From Psychrobacter coccoides (GTDB taxonomy: Bacteria > Pseudomonadota > Gammaproteobacteria > Pseudomonadales > Moraxellaceae): a stretch of 64,000 nt of DNA. Positions 19,508-29,131 of the stretch are shown piece after piece. The notes under the pieces were generated by a model. It ran no database searches, was not told the DNA's origin, and saw nothing but the letters and a program-made list of their open reading frames with translations. The position numbers and the translations under genes were made by a program. The stretch lies in the NCBI RefSeq assembly GCF_017498085.1, contig NZ_JAGBKM010000011.1, forward strand, positions 1 to 64,000, written 5' to 3'. Positions within the stretch are counted from its first letter, which is position 1; every line of letters begins with the position of its first letter.

Positions 19508-20683
19508 TTATATACGCATCGGCATGATCACATATTGATGGAACTCATCACCCAACTGATTGACCAGTACCGAAGCATTCGACTGACTCATATGCATTTG
19601 TACATCGCCTTGAACAACACTGAGCACATCTTGTAGATACGCTGCGTTAAATGACAGCTCCATCGGCTCACCTTGATATTTAGCCTGTATCATCTCTACC
19701 GCTTCGTCTTGCTCCGCATTATTAGCACGTACCTCAACCATACCGTCACTGGCAAAGCTAAAAACCACGCCCCGTGATTTTTCATTACTCAAAATCGCAA
19801 CACGGCGTAGTACATCAGTCATCTTCTCTTGATTAAATAAGACAAGCTTATCAGTATTGCTGGGCATGACACGGCGATAATCAGGAAACTTACCATCAAT
19901 TAGACGCGCGGTAAACGTCACCATTAAATCATCACTCACTTGCCCTGCACTATCGACCTCACCAAATGGTAAGCTGACTTGTAAAAACTCACGGCCAAAG
20001 CTTAAAGTGACAGGGTTGTCTTTGTCGCCCAGCATCTTGCCAAGCTCAGAAGCCAATCGCTCAAGCTCAATGACAGCCTTGCGTGGCAAGATCGCCTGCA
20101 TATTTAGGTCGCTGCTTACATCAATAACACTGCGAGCTAGAGCCAGTCTGTGTCCATCAGTAGCCACCGTCGTCAGCTGCTGCTGTGAAACATCGAACAG
20201 CATACCAGTGAGGTAATAGCGCACGTCTTGAATGGCCATCGCAAACTGAGTTTTGTGAATCAAATCGGTAAGATGGCTACGGCTGATCACTAAGGGGGTG
20301 ATATTCTCAGGATTACCCAAGCTTGGATAGTCTTCACTCGGTAGCGTACCTAAAGTAAAGCGGCTTTTGCCACTGGTCAGTAAGCAACGCTCGTTACTTT
20401 GAGTGGCCAAATTGATTTGTGCTTGTGCGGGTAAGGACTTGCAGATATCTTTTAATTTGGTCGCTGGCAAAGTAGTCTCACCCGCCTCAACACAAGCGCC
20501 TGCAGGCAATCTCAATGTCGATGTCAGCTCAACCTCAAGATCAGAAGCCGTCAACACAAGCTCAGACTCAGACAGCTTTAACTTGATATTACCTAGAATA
20601 ACCATATTATGACGCTTGTCAGCTGCCTTTGCGATCAGATTAATGGCTTTTAGTAACGACTCTCGATTAATCGATAATTGCAT
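19508..20683 (-). CDS. dnaN: DNA polymerase III beta subunit (sliding clamp)
   Basis: A 391-residue clamp protein that forms a dimeric ring and tethers DNA polymerase III. Three repeated clamp domains are visible. It begins MQLSINRESLLKAINLI and ends in the conserved MPMRI. Segments such as TDGHRLALA near residue 175 and FNAAYLQDVL near residue 345 are typical. Length is a little above E. coli (366). It lies between dnaA (173-base gap) and recF (165-base gap). Confidence 0.97.
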   Translation of the reverse strand: MQLSINRESLLKAINLIAKAADKRHNMVILGNIKLKLSESELVLTASDLEVELTSTLRLPAGACVEAGETTLPATKLKDICKSLPAQAQINLATQSNERCLLTSGKSRFTLGTLPSEDYPSLGNPENITPLVISRSHLTDLIHKTQFAMAIQDVRYYLTGMLFDVSQQQLTTVATDGHRLALARSVIDVSSDLNMQAILPRKAVIELERLASELGKMLGDKDNPVTLSFGREFLQVSLPFGEVDSAGQVSDDLMVTFTARLIDGKFPDYRRVMPSNTDKLVLFNQEKMTDVLRRVAILSNEKSRGVVFSFASDGMVEVRANNAEQDEAVEMIQAKYQGEPMELSFNAAYLQDVLSVVQGDVQMHMSQSNASVLVNQLGDEFHQYVIMPMRI

Positions 20684-20856
20684 GCTTAGTTGCTCTTATT
20701 TAAATGTTTTTTGGATGAATGGATAACCGTAGCTTAATAATACCCTGCCTAACTACTATAATCTATAATCACTATAACCTATAAGGTTTCTGCCAGCGTA
20801 TAGTGCCAACATTATAAACCATATCAACTGACTAAAACATAGTGCGACATTGCGCT

Positions 20857-22302
20857 CTAACCAGACTGTAACATCAGCGATAGCGTCTTATAATCCTTGT
20901 CAAATGCGGGATCAGTTGCCCGTAACTCATTAACTTTATCACAAGCGTGCATCACCGTTGTATGATCACGCCCCCCAAACGACTGACCAATCTCAGGAAA
21001 GCTATCACCAGTCAGCTCACGTGACAGTGCCATTGCGATTTGTCGTGGCCTAGCAATACTACGTGTACGCTTGCGTCCCATAATATCCTTTACAGTGACG
21101 TCATAATACTCGGCAACAATTTTACGGATGTTATCCATATTGACCGCTTGTACACGCATCGCAACGATATCCTTTAGTGCATACTGTACCATCTCAAGCG
21201 TGATTTCAGCTCCTGTTAAGTTGGCATTGGCAAACACCTGATTGAGTGCGCCTTCTAATCGTCTGACATTAGAAACTACGTTTTGAGCGATAAACAAAGC
21301 ACACTCTTTTGGCAGTGTCATGCCATAAGAAGCTGCCTTTTTTTGTAGGATTTGTACACGAGTATCGATTTCAGGCGGATCGACAGCGACTGTCAACCCC
21401 CAAGAAAAGCGTGATCTGAAACGTTCATCAAACTCAGTCATTTGGGATGGATGACGATCTGAAGCTAAAATTAGCTGCTTGTCACCACTGGTAAAATCAG
21501 CAAACAATGTCAAAAACTCATTACTACTTTTAGTCTTTCCTGCCAGTACATGAATATCATCAACAATTAATAAATCCACCTTTTTAATTTTCTTTTTAAA
21601 ATCTTCTATTTTATTGTTTCTTAATGAATAAACTAATTGATTAATAAATTTTTCAGAAGTGAAATAATAAAAACTTTGATTATTCTTTAAATATCGATGT
21701 GCTACAGAATGCATTAAATGCGTTTTCCCCAAACCAGAAGGCCCATATATAAACAATGGATTATGGCGATTTTTTGATTGACGCTTTCCAAGCTCATAAC
21801 AAGCCTTGTAGGCCAAGCTATTAGACTTGCCCGTGACGAAAGTCTCAAATGTAAATTCAGGATTTAAATAGCTTAATGACTTAACATCAGCAGAAACGTC
21901 TAAGGTGGCTTGACGCATATTGGCATCAATATCTGCCTTAGCCATACGCTGATGATTACTTTCAAAATTATGCTCTGTAGGAGTAGGGGAGGGCTTACTC
22001 TCATCAAATAGTGAGCCTGATTGGGGCTGAGGATCGTCGCTTGTCTCACGACCTGCATTATCGACACGTACTACAACGTCCTCGATACTGCCCTGACTGT
22101 GTTTAGTTACCAGTTGCTGGATATCTTGTAAGTGATTTTTTTTGATATAAGTGACGAAGTAATCATTAGGAGCAAGAATGACGAGAGTCTGAGCCTCTTG
22201 ATATACCGATAACGGTCTTAACCACATCGTAAACACATTATCTTTAACGTTATATCGTAAATCGTTTAGGCATTTATCCCAAATCATCGTTGTATCTATC
22301 AT
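20857..22302 (-). CDS. dnaA: Chromosomal replication initiator protein DnaA
   Basis: A 481-residue AAA+ initiator that binds DnaA boxes and opens oriC. Domain I is at the N-terminus (WDKCLNDL through WLRPLSVY). A variable linker spans about residues 85-145. Walker A is GPSGLGKTHLMHS near residue 186, and Walker B/sensor LLIVDDIHVLAGK near 240. The C-terminal helix-turn-helix carries the DnaA signature GGRDHTTVMHACDKV near residue 445. It is first of the dnaA-dnaN-recF-gyrB set. Candidate oriC lies immediately upstream, and DnaA boxes there may also autoregulate it. A second in-frame ATG (MIWDKC) four codons in is an alternative start. Confidence 0.97.
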   Translation of the reverse strand: MIDTTMIWDKCLNDLRYNVKDNVFTMWLRPLSVYQEAQTLVILAPNDYFVTYIKKNHLQDIQQLVTKHSQGSIEDVVVRVDNAGRETSDDPQPQSGSLFDESKPSPTPTEHNFESNHQRMAKADIDANMRQATLDVSADVKSLSYLNPEFTFETFVTGKSNSLAYKACYELGKRQSKNRHNPLFIYGPSGLGKTHLMHSVAHRYLKNNQSFYYFTSEKFINQLVYSLRNNKIEDFKKKIKKVDLLIVDDIHVLAGKTKSSNEFLTLFADFTSGDKQLILASDRHPSQMTEFDERFRSRFSWGLTVAVDPPEIDTRVQILQKKAASYGMTLPKECALFIAQNVVSNVRRLEGALNQVFANANLTGAEITLEMVQYALKDIVAMRVQAVNMDNIRKIVAEYYDVTVKDIMGRKRTRSIARPRQIAMALSRELTGDSFPEIGQSFGGRDHTTVMHACDKVNELRATDPAFDKDYKTLSLMLQSG

Positions 22303-22948
22303 GAAAAGTACTAACCCTTTTATCTAAAAAACATCCCAACGCCTTACTGTACATGCCTAGCAGTATAGTTAACACACTTTAGAATAGGTACAACGCTACT
22401 GATATTCATATCCTTTGCTGCTGTGCCTACGCCACATGCTACTGCTTGTAATGAATACCAGTAGCATGTGGCATTGAGGCAAATTGAGACCACATACTCA
22501 GCAGGGTAATCTACCACAAATGGCCTGTGGATAACATCATATTTTTTGTGGATAAGGCTGTGGATATTTTTGTGGATAACTTATACACCCAAGTTATCCA
22601 TATTTCATCCACAAGTTACCCACAGGCTTACCCATAGCCTAGTTATTTGATATTTAAGGCATTAACAGACTTAACCACAGATATTCAACCTCCCAATAAC
22701 AACAATACTTATATATATTAATAGTTTATTATTATAGAGTTCGATAAAAACTGTGGATAACTTAGAGACTGGAAGTTAACTAGGTGAGTATATTTAATCT
22801 AAATTACTGTTTTATTTTCAGTCAGCTCAGTGGCATAGCAGGTACTTTAAGATAAAATTTTATGATTTAGTTTATTGACCATAATGTTTGGCAATGGTAT
22901 AATCCTGCGCTATTGCGAATTTAGTCCCATTATTTTGATAGGTGAGTT
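22303..22948. other. oriC: Candidate oriC between dnaA and rpmH
   Basis: This spacer has four exact TGTGGATAA DnaA boxes at 22526-22534, 22547-22555, 22571-22579 and 22752-22760, all in the same orientation. Near matches include TGTGGATAT (22559-22567), TTATCCATA (22594-22602), TCATCCACA (22605-22613) and TTACCCACA (22616-22624). An AT-only stretch of about 35 bases (roughly 22700-22737) lies between the main cluster and the last box and is a candidate unwinding element. Divergent dnaA/rpmH placement and diverging gene strands support the call. The dnaA and rpmH promoters must also be here, as is a TACTGG repeat at 22393-22466. Confidence 0.82.
22393..22466. repeat. Dispersed palindromic repeat (TACTGG family) beside oriC
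   Basis: CGCTACTGATATTCAT at the left and ATGAATACCAGTAGCA at the right are near-perfect inverted repeats, and the interior has the TTGCTGCTGTGCCTACGCC block seen in the copy at 424-473. Confidence 0.55.
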
Positions 22949-23083
22949 ATGAAACGTACATTCCAACCAAGCGTGATTAAGCGTAAACGTACTCACGGTT
23001 TCCGTGCTCGTATGGCTACTAAAAAAGGCCGTCAGGTTTTAGCACGTCGTCGCGCTAAAGGCCGTCATCGTCTTACAGTCTAA
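22949..23083 (+). CDS. rpmH: 50S ribosomal protein L34
   Basis: A 44-residue basic ribosomal protein of the large subunit. It begins [20 protein letters not shown] and ends [12 protein letters not shown], almost the universal L34 sequence. GGTGAG lies just upstream of the ATG. It faces away from dnaA across the candidate origin, the standard gammaproteobacterial arrangement. A hairpin terminator follows before rnpA. Confidence 0.98.
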   Translation: MKRTFQPSVIKRKRTHGFRARMATKKGRQVLARRRAKGRHRLTV

Positions 23084-23184
23084 TTGGTTTATGACGATGA
23101 TTATGGTTCATACTGCTTGTTGAATATCTATTTTATCAATGAACATAGTAGCTATTGAACAATAACAACTTAGAACCATATATC

Positions 23185-23211
23185 AAAAGCGCCTATTTCG
23201 GCGCTTTTTTT
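23185..23211 (+). terminator. Hairpin with T tract between rpmH and rnpA
   Basis: AGCGCC (23188-23193) pairs with GGCGCT (23200-23205) round a 6-base loop, followed by TTTTTT. It may partly terminate rpmH transcription so that ribosomal protein and RNase P protein are made at different levels. Confidence 0.75.
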
Positions 23212-23286
23212 GTCTCTATGACTTCTATTTTATGCACTAAGTCTTGTATTTGTTAAGGCTGTTTTTGGGTTTTTCTAGGTTGTACT

Positions 23287-23658
23287 ATGTCTGATACTCT
23301 CGCAACAATATCTACCTTCCGTTATACTAAAAATCAGCGTCTACTGACGCCTGACGCTTTTCGTGAGGTGTTTGATGCACCTGAACGTAAACTACACCAA
23401 AGTCATTTGATGGCGTTTGTACGTCCTAATACGCATGGTCATCCACGCTTAGGTATGGCTATTACCAAACGTAAAGTACCTACGGCAGTCATGAGAAATT
23501 TAATCAAGCGTCAAATACGTGAGCAGTTTCGCACAAAAAGTTATCTTTTGGAAAATAAGGATATTGTATTTATAATTAAAAAATCTTTAAAAGATTTTGA
23601 TGATAAAGAATTAAAAATACAAATTAACAATATTTTTAAAAAAATAGAAAAAAAGTGA
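23287..23658 (+). CDS. rnpA: Ribonuclease P protein component
   Basis: The 123-residue basic protein subunit of RNase P, which with the M1 RNA trims tRNA 5' leaders. The central RNR-type motif reads [16 protein letters not shown] near residues 70-86. The N-terminal [15 protein letters not shown] and the [13 protein letters not shown] strand fit the family. The last third is very AT-rich and lysine-rich. The next gene, yidD, starts two bases after its stop. Confidence 0.95.
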   Translation: MSDTLATISTFRYTKNQRLLTPDAFREVFDAPERKLHQSHLMAFVRPNTHGHPRLGMAITKRKVPTAVMRNLIKRQIREQFRTKSYLLENKDIVFIIKKSLKDFDDKELKIQINNIFKKIEKK

Positions 23659-23659
23659 A

Positions 23660-24028
23660 ATGAGTTTTTTATTAAAAAAGATAGAATTGTTTTTTTATAA
23701 ATTAATATATTTCTTTATTGTTTTTTATCAAAGAATCATAAGTCCAGTAATGCCTGCTCGATGTCGATATTATCCAACATGCTCTAATTATGGCAAACAA
23801 GCGTTAGCATGGCATGGGGTTCGAGCTGGTGGGTGGTTATTGATTAAGCGAATTAGTAGCTGTCATCCGCTAGGTGGGCATGGGATCGATTTTGTACCAC
23901 TGCCTTTGGCGTCTTATCAGTATCAATATCTACCTGCTGAGTTTTATATGATTGCCTCTAATCTTTATGTTTATAGAGATCATAATAGCTACGTTTCACG
24001 CTTAAATCATATGATGAGTCTGCCGTAA
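23660..24028 (+). CDS. yidD: Membrane protein insertion efficiency factor YidD
   Basis: A 122-residue protein of the YidD family, thought to help YidC insert membrane proteins. The conserved core [22 protein letters not shown] is at residues 23-44, and [15 protein letters not shown] follows near residue 68. An amphipathic or hydrophobic N-terminal segment precedes the core. It is longer than E. coli YidD (85), with about 35 extra C-terminal residues after the core. It starts two bases after rnpA, so translation is probably coupled, and yidC follows after 212 bases. Confidence 0.93.
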   Translation: MSFLLKKIELFFYKLIYFFIVFYQRIISPVMPARCRYYPTCSNYGKQALAWHGVRAGGWLLIKRISSCHPLGGHGIDFVPLPLASYQYQYLPAEFYMIASNLYVYRDHNSYVSRLNHMMSLP

Positions 24029-24090
24029 GTCTCTTAGGTGCTAAACCGTTGTCATATTATATAGTTACCTATAAGTCAGTTACCCACAAG

Positions 24091-24099
24091 TTATCCACA
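24091..24099. promoter_or_regulatory. Isolated DnaA box upstream of yidC
   Basis: TTATCCACA is an exact consensus DnaA box in the yidD-yidC spacer, with TTACCCACA (24080-24088) just before it. It lies 1.3 kb from the last box of the candidate oriC. Confidence 0.6.
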
Positions 24100-24240
24100 C
24101 TCTTAGTATCATTTAAGGCAGATTTTTAGTAAAATAATGCACATTTTATGTAAATGACTCACGATAGTCTTGGCAGTGCATGCGTTGCTGCCATGTTAGG
24201 TCATGACACATGCCTCAAATTCTCACTCTAGGAAAGGTTT

Positions 24241-25923
24241 ATGCAAAAGATATTTCGGGTGATGATCATCATTGCGATGTTAATCACCGCTTATCTGCTG
24301 ATTTTGGCATGGCGAGATGATTACGCTGATGCACCAGCTGTAGACACAACGCCTGAGGTTTCAACATCAGTAGGTGCGGATATTCCATCTACAACAGGCT
24401 CAGCAGGTGATATTCCAGTACAGTCATTACCTGTCGATGCGGGCGGCGTTGCGCCTACTGCCCCATCTAAAGATACAGGGCTCATTACGGTGACGACTGA
24501 TCGCTATGATATAAAGATTAATCCTGAAGGCGGCGATATCGTTTATGCAGCATTGAAGCAATACGACGCAACATTAGATAGCGATGAGCCGTTTGTACTG
24601 TTAGAGAATAATAGTAATCGTGTTTATGTGGCTCAATCTGGTTTGATTGGTAAAGATGGCATTGATACCGCAGAAGGCCGTGCTACCTATAGTCATACAG
24701 CCAGCAGTTACACCATGCAAGAAGGTCAACAAACGCTATCAGTACCGCTCACCTACAAAAAAGACGGCGTGACCATCACCAAAACCTTTACCTTTACTCA
24801 AGATAAGTATCCTATCGATATCAGTTATCTTATTCAAAACGCATCTGAGCAGCCATGGCAAGGACAGATGTTTGCACAATTAAAGCGTGATGATAGTAAA
24901 GACCCAGGTATGTCTGACAAAGGCGCTTTAAGTATGGCGACCTACTTAGGCGGTGCTTGGGGTACGCCTGACGATCCTTACAACAAGTTAAAGTTTAAAA
25001 ACTTCACTGATAAATTGAGTGTCAGCAGTGATGAAGGTTGGGTGGGTATTGTGCAGCATTACTTTGTTTCTGCATGGACCCCGGATAATTTTACGGGCAG
25101 TTTCTTTACTCGTGAAAGTGCGAATGACTATTTTATTGGTTTTAACAGTCAGCCTGTAAATGTAGGGGCAAACAAGCAAGCGACATTGCAAGCAACATTG
25201 TATGCAGGCCCGAAAGTGCAGTCTGAATTAAAAGAAGTCGCAGTAGGGCTGAACCAGACTGTTGATTATGGCTTATTGTGGCCGATATCAAAAATCTTGT
25301 TTGCCATACTTGATGGCATCCACAACCTTATTGGTAACTGGGGTTGGTCTATTATCGTTTTGACGATCTTGGTTAAGATAGCTTTAATGTGGTTTTCTAA
25401 TAAAAGCTACTACTCAATGGCGAAGATGCGTGCCATTGCGCCAAGATTAGCGGCGCTAAAAGAAGAGCATGGCGATGATCGCATGAAAATGTCGCAAGAA
25501 ATGATGGCCATCTATAAAGAAGAAAAAGTCAATCCGATGGCAGGTTGTCTGCCTATTTTGATGCAGATGCCAATCTTCTTAGCTTTGTACTGGGTATTGG
25601 TTGAGAGTGTTGAGTTACGTCATGCTCCATGGATCTTGTGGATCGAAGACTTATCAGCGATGGACCCGTGGTTCATTTTACCACTGCTGATGGGTGCCTC
25701 CATGTTTATACAGCAGCAGCTTAACCCGCAGCCTACCGATCCAATGCAAGCAAAAGTGATGAAGTTTTTGCCCATCATCTTTACCGCCTTTATGTTGTTC
25801 TTCCCAGCAGGTTTGGTGCTTTATTGGACCGTAAACAACTTGTTTAGTATGACACAGCAGTACTTAATCAATAAAAAGGTAGAAGAAGAACAAAAACGTC
25901 GTACGGTTAAAGTGCTCGACTGA
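24241..25923 (+). CDS. yidC: Membrane protein insertase YidC
   Basis: A 560-residue inner-membrane insertase that works alone or with SecYEG. An N-terminal signal-anchor helix (VMIIIAMLITAYLLILAW) is followed by a low-complexity linker rich in Ala, Pro and Thr. The large periplasmic P1 domain runs from about residue 80 to 340. The conserved five-helix insertase core starts near residue 365 (GNWGWSIIVLTILVKIALMW) and includes NPMAGCLPILMQMPIFLALY near 435. Length matches the family (about 548 in E. coli). AGGAAAGG precedes the start, and a clear terminator follows. Confidence 0.97.
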   Translation: MQKIFRVMIIIAMLITAYLLILAWRDDYADAPAVDTTPEVSTSVGADIPSTTGSAGDIPVQSLPVDAGGVAPTAPSKDTGLITVTTDRYDIKINPEGGDIVYAALKQYDATLDSDEPFVLLENNSNRVYVAQSGLIGKDGIDTAEGRATYSHTASSYTMQEGQQTLSVPLTYKKDGVTITKTFTFTQDKYPIDISYLIQNASEQPWQGQMFAQLKRDDSKDPGMSDKGALSMATYLGGAWGTPDDPYNKLKFKNFTDKLSVSSDEGWVGIVQHYFVSAWTPDNFTGSFFTRESANDYFIGFNSQPVNVGANKQATLQATLYAGPKVQSELKEVAVGLNQTVDYGLLWPISKILFAILDGIHNLIGNWGWSIIVLTILVKIALMWFSNKSYYSMAKMRAIAPRLAALKEEHGDDRMKMSQEMMAIYKEEKVNPMAGCLPILMQMPIFLALYWVLVESVELRHAPWILWIEDLSAMDPWFILPLLMGASMFIQQQLNPQPTDPMQAKVMKFLPIIFTAFMLFFPAGLVLYWTVNNLFSMTQQYLINKKVEEEQKRRTVKVLD

Positions 25924-25949
25924 TAGCCGTAGTCGTTTTTGAACGATAG

Positions 25950-25975
25950 AGCCATCGCATAAGCGGTGGCTTTTT
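25950..25975 (+). terminator. Rho-independent terminator after yidC
   Basis: AGCCATCGC (25950-25958) pairs with GCGGTGGCT (25963-25971) round a 4-base loop, followed by a T tract. Confidence 0.85.
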
Positions 25976-26072
25976 GTATTTGTAAACTGCTTAAGTCTTT
26001 ACATAGGTAGCAGCGGCTTAAAGTTTACTTTGTCAGCCTATCCTCAGACGTCTATAATGGGGCTTTTAATTA

Positions 26073-27536
26073 ATGAGTATGATTGTGAATTCTTTTGAGC
26101 AGGCGCAGGCCATACCTGATACTTCAAAAAGTCTTAGCTCCTCTGGACTGGCTACGATAGCAGCTATCGCTACTCCGGTTGGTCGCGGCGGTGTCGGTGT
26201 GATACGGCTATCGGGTGCTCGTGCCTATGAGATTGCCTGTCAGCTCACAGGTAAAAGTGAGTTTGTCCCACGTATGGCCAGTTTTTGCCGTTTTTATCAA
26301 GCTGATGGTACGGTTATTGATGAAGGGTTGGTACTTTATTTCAAAGGCCCACACTCATTTACAGGAGAAGATGTAATTGAGCTGCAAGGGCACGGTGGCA
26401 TGATACTACAAAATCAGCTGCTTACTCGTGTGTTTGAGCTAGGTGCTAAACAGGCAGAAGCAGGGGAATTCTCATACCGTGCCTTTGATAATGATAAACT
26501 GGATCTTGTACAGGCAGAAGCTATCGCTGATGCTATTGATGCCACCAGTGACGCTGCGGCTAGTAGCGCTATTCGTTCGCTAAGTGGTGAGTTTTCTCAA
26601 AAGATTAATCAGCTCTTAGAGCAGTTGATTCACTTGCGGCTGCATGTAGAGGCAGCCATCGACTTCCCTGATGAAGAAGATGTTGACTTCTTATCTGACG
26701 GTGTTATACAAGACAAGCTTGAACAGACTCAAAACAAAATACAGCAAGTCTTAGCAACAGCAAAGCAAGGCCAGCTACTACGTGATGGTATTCATGTGGT
26801 GTTGGCAGGCAGACCCAATGCAGGTAAATCAAGTTTACTGAACCGACTGGCAGGGCAAGAACGCGCGATCGTGACAAATGTAGCGGGCACCACTCGTGAT
26901 ACGCTGCAAGAGACGGTTGTCCTTAATGGTCTAACCTTGCACCTCACTGACACTGCAGGATTGCGTGATACCGATGATACTGTAGAACGTATCGGGATTG
27001 AGCGTGCACGCAGTGCTATTACGCAAGCTGATATACTGTTAATGGTCTATGATGTAACTCGTGATCTGGCAGAGGATATAACCCCGTTACAGCTTGCTGA
27101 GCAGCTATTTGGTGAGCTGCCAGCAGCCAAGCGTTTGTTAATTATCGCAAATAAAAGTGATCTATTAAATGATAAGGCCAGTAAGACTATAAGCTCGATG
27201 TCACAAGAAAACCTCACCGACCAAGGCTATGAGCAGGTCAATGTTTCATGTGAAACAGGGACTGGTATCGAGGCATTGATCGAAACATTATGTGCTAAGG
27301 TGGGCTTTCATCCACCAGAAAACAGCCTTATCGCTCGTACCCGCCATTTAGATGCGCTTAGACGAACCGCTGAGTATCTGACCGAGGCGCATGAGCAGTT
27401 GACTGTATTTCAAGCTGGTGAGCTGGTCGCTGAAAGTCTCCGTCAAGCGCAACAAAGTCTAGGCGAGATAACGGGTGAGTTTAGCGCTGATGATTTATTA
27501 GGTAAAATATTCGGTAGTTTTTGTATTGGAAAATAG
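26073..27536 (+). CDS. mnmE: tRNA modification GTPase MnmE
   Basis: A 487-residue GTPase that, with MnmG, makes the 5-(carboxymethyl)aminomethyl group on wobble U34. The N-terminal tetrahydrofolate-binding domain starts at [20 protein letters not shown] near residue 27. The G domain has [11 protein letters not shown] near 247, the DTAGL motif near 297 and NKSD near 366. The catalytic C-terminus ends in FCIGK, the conserved Cys motif. About 25 extra residues precede the usual N-terminus. A parS variant lies inside at 27243-27256. The usual partner mnmG is not in the window; nrdR follows. Confidence 0.97.
   Translation: MSMIVNSFEQAQAIPDTSKSLSSSGLATIAAIATPVGRGGVGVIRLSGARAYEIACQLTGKSEFVPRMASFCRFYQADGTVIDEGLVLYFKGPHSFTGEDVIELQGHGGMILQNQLLTRVFELGAKQAEAGEFSYRAFDNDKLDLVQAEAIADAIDATSDAAASSAIRSLSGEFSQKINQLLEQLIHLRLHVEAAIDFPDEEDVDFLSDGVIQDKLEQTQNKIQQVLATAKQGQLLRDGIHVVLAGRPNAGKSSLLNRLAGQERAIVTNVAGTTRDTLQETVVLNGLTLHLTDTAGLRDTDDTVERIGIERARSAITQADILLMVYDVTRDLAEDITPLQLAEQLFGELPAAKRLLIIANKSDLLNDKASKTISSMSQENLTDQGYEQVNVSCETGTGIEALIETLCAKVGFHPPENSLIARTRHLDALRRTAEYLTEAHEQLTVFQAGELVAESLRQAQQSLGEITGEFSADDLLGKIFGSFCIGK
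27243..27256. promoter_or_regulatory. parS: parS site (TG variant) inside mnmE
   Basis: GTTTCATGTGAAAC, extended to TGTTTCATGTGAAACA at 27242-27257. In this frame it encodes VSCET. Confidence 0.85.
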
Positions 27537-27559
27537 CTTGTTTGAACAAGGAAAATGCT

Positions 27560-28018
27560 ATGCACTGCCCGTATTGTAATGCGTCAGATACAAAGGTAAT
27601 AGACTCACGTCTAGCGGCAGAAGGTGCGCAAGTCCGTCGCCGCCGCTCCTGTAACAGCTGCCAAGAACGCTTTACGACCTTTGAGATGGTAGAGGTAGTG
27701 ATGCCACGTATTATCAAATCCAGTAGCAAAATTGAGCCTTACGATAATGAAAAGCTACGCCGCTCTATATTATTGCCGCTGCAAAAACGTCCCATTACCA
27801 CCGATGAGCAAGAGGCAATGATCAGTCGTATCGAGAAGCGTGTACGGCAAATGGGCGAGCGAGAGATTAGCAGCAAAGTCTTAGGCGAGATTATCATGAG
27901 CGAGTTAAAAGCTTTAGACGATGTGGCTTATGTGCGCTTCGCTAGCGTATATCGTGATTTTCAAGATATTGATGCTTTTCAGCAAGAGTTGGCCAATATT
28001 CGCCCTACTGAAAAATAA
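27560..28018 (+). CDS. nrdR: Transcriptional repressor NrdR
   Basis: A 152-residue repressor of ribonucleotide reductase genes that senses ATP/dATP. The zinc ribbon is formed by CPYC at residues 3-6 and CNSC near residue 31, with RRRRSCNSC between. The ATP-cone domain follows from about residue 48 to 138. I place the start at MHCPYC rather than at an upstream in-frame ATG overlapping mnmE, because the family always begins MxCPxC and AAGGAAAA lies just upstream. nrdR-ribD order is common in gammaproteobacteria. Confidence 0.95.
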   Translation: MHCPYCNASDTKVIDSRLAAEGAQVRRRRSCNSCQERFTTFEMVEVVMPRIIKSSSKIEPYDNEKLRRSILLPLQKRPITTDEQEAMISRIEKRVRQMGEREISSKVLGEIIMSELKALDDVAYVRFASVYRDFQDIDAFQQELANIRPTEK

Positions 28019-28075
28019 GCCGATCTTCCTTATCTCTTTTTATGCTCATATTTTGTATAGGTTAAGCTTATTTCT

Positions 28076-29131
28076 ATGTCTATTCCAAACCACGCACAAG
28101 AAGCGCAAGATCGCTATTTTATGATGCTTGCCATCCAACAAGCCAAGCAAGGGTTATATACCACTAGGCCCAATCCTGCCGTAGGTTGTGTGATTGTGCG
28201 AGCAGAGTCAGTAGTTGGACAAGGCTTTCATCCGAAAGCAGGTCAGCCTCATGCAGAAGTGTTTGCGCTGCAAGATGCAGGAGCAAGCGCAGTCGGTGGC
28301 ACCGCATATGTGACATTAGAGCCTTGTAGTCATACGGGGCGTACGCCGCCTTGTGCGCTAGGATTGATAGACGCAGGTATCAAACGGGTGGTGATTGCAG
28401 GCTTGGACCCCAATCCACAAGTTGCTGGACGTGGGGTGAAGCTACTTGAGGATGCTGGTATTGAGGTCACTGTGGGCATACTCACAGATCAAGCAGAGGC
28501 ATTGAACCGTGGATTTTTAAAGGCAATGCGCACTCAAATGCCTTATGTACGGCTGAAAATCGCAACGAGTCTTGACGGCCGTACAGCCATGGCATCTGGA
28601 GAGTCCAAATGGATTACTTCAGCGCAGGCTCGTGAGGATGTACAAAAGCTGCGAGCTTTAAGTGGTGCCATCATAACAGGTAGCGAAACCATCATCGCTG
28701 ACGACCCCCAGCTGAACGTACGCTCTACGCAACTCTGTGTGTCAGCTGATCAAGTACCAACCCCTAAGGTTGTGGTGCTCGATAGACGTCAGCGTTTGCA
28801 GTATGACCCAAAGTCTAACTATCAGCTGTGTCGTCAATCAGAGGTGCTTTATTGGCGAGAAGATGATTTAGTTAAGTTGTTAAAGCGTTTGGTCAGTGAC
28901 CATCAATGCTATGATGTGTTGGTAGAAGCAGGTGCTGGCGTCGCTGGCAGCTTTTTAAAGCAGCAGCTAGTAGATGAGCTGATTGTATATCAAGCACCAT
29001 GCTTACTGGGGATAAAAGCACGACCAATGGTCGAATTCAGTCCTTTGTCATTAGCTCAGCAGTTGCGCCTCGATATTTGTGCTCATGAAAAGATAGGACC
29101 AGATCTAAAACTGACTTTGCAGCCCTTATAA
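28076..29131 (+). CDS. ribD: Bifunctional riboflavin deaminase/reductase RibD
   Basis: A 351-residue enzyme catalysing two steps of riboflavin synthesis, deamination then reduction of the pyrimidine intermediate. The N-terminal deaminase zinc site is HAEVFAL near residue 60 and PCSHTGRTPPC near residue 84. The C-terminal reductase domain starts near residue 155 (PYVRLKIATSLDGRTA) and includes VEAGAGVAGSFL near 282. Length matches E. coli (367). It precedes ribE, but an unusual 370-base spacer with DnaA boxes separates them. Confidence 0.95.
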   Translation: MSIPNHAQEAQDRYFMMLAIQQAKQGLYTTRPNPAVGCVIVRAESVVGQGFHPKAGQPHAEVFALQDAGASAVGGTAYVTLEPCSHTGRTPPCALGLIDAGIKRVVIAGLDPNPQVAGRGVKLLEDAGIEVTVGILTDQAEALNRGFLKAMRTQMPYVRLKIATSLDGRTAMASGESKWITSAQAREDVQKLRALSGAIITGSETIIADDPQLNVRSTQLCVSADQVPTPKVVVLDRRQRLQYDPKSNYQLCRQSEVLYWREDDLVKLLKRLVSDHQCYDVLVEAGAGVAGSFLKQQLVDELIVYQAPCLLGIKARPMVEFSPLSLAQQLRLDICAHEKIGPDLKLTLQPL

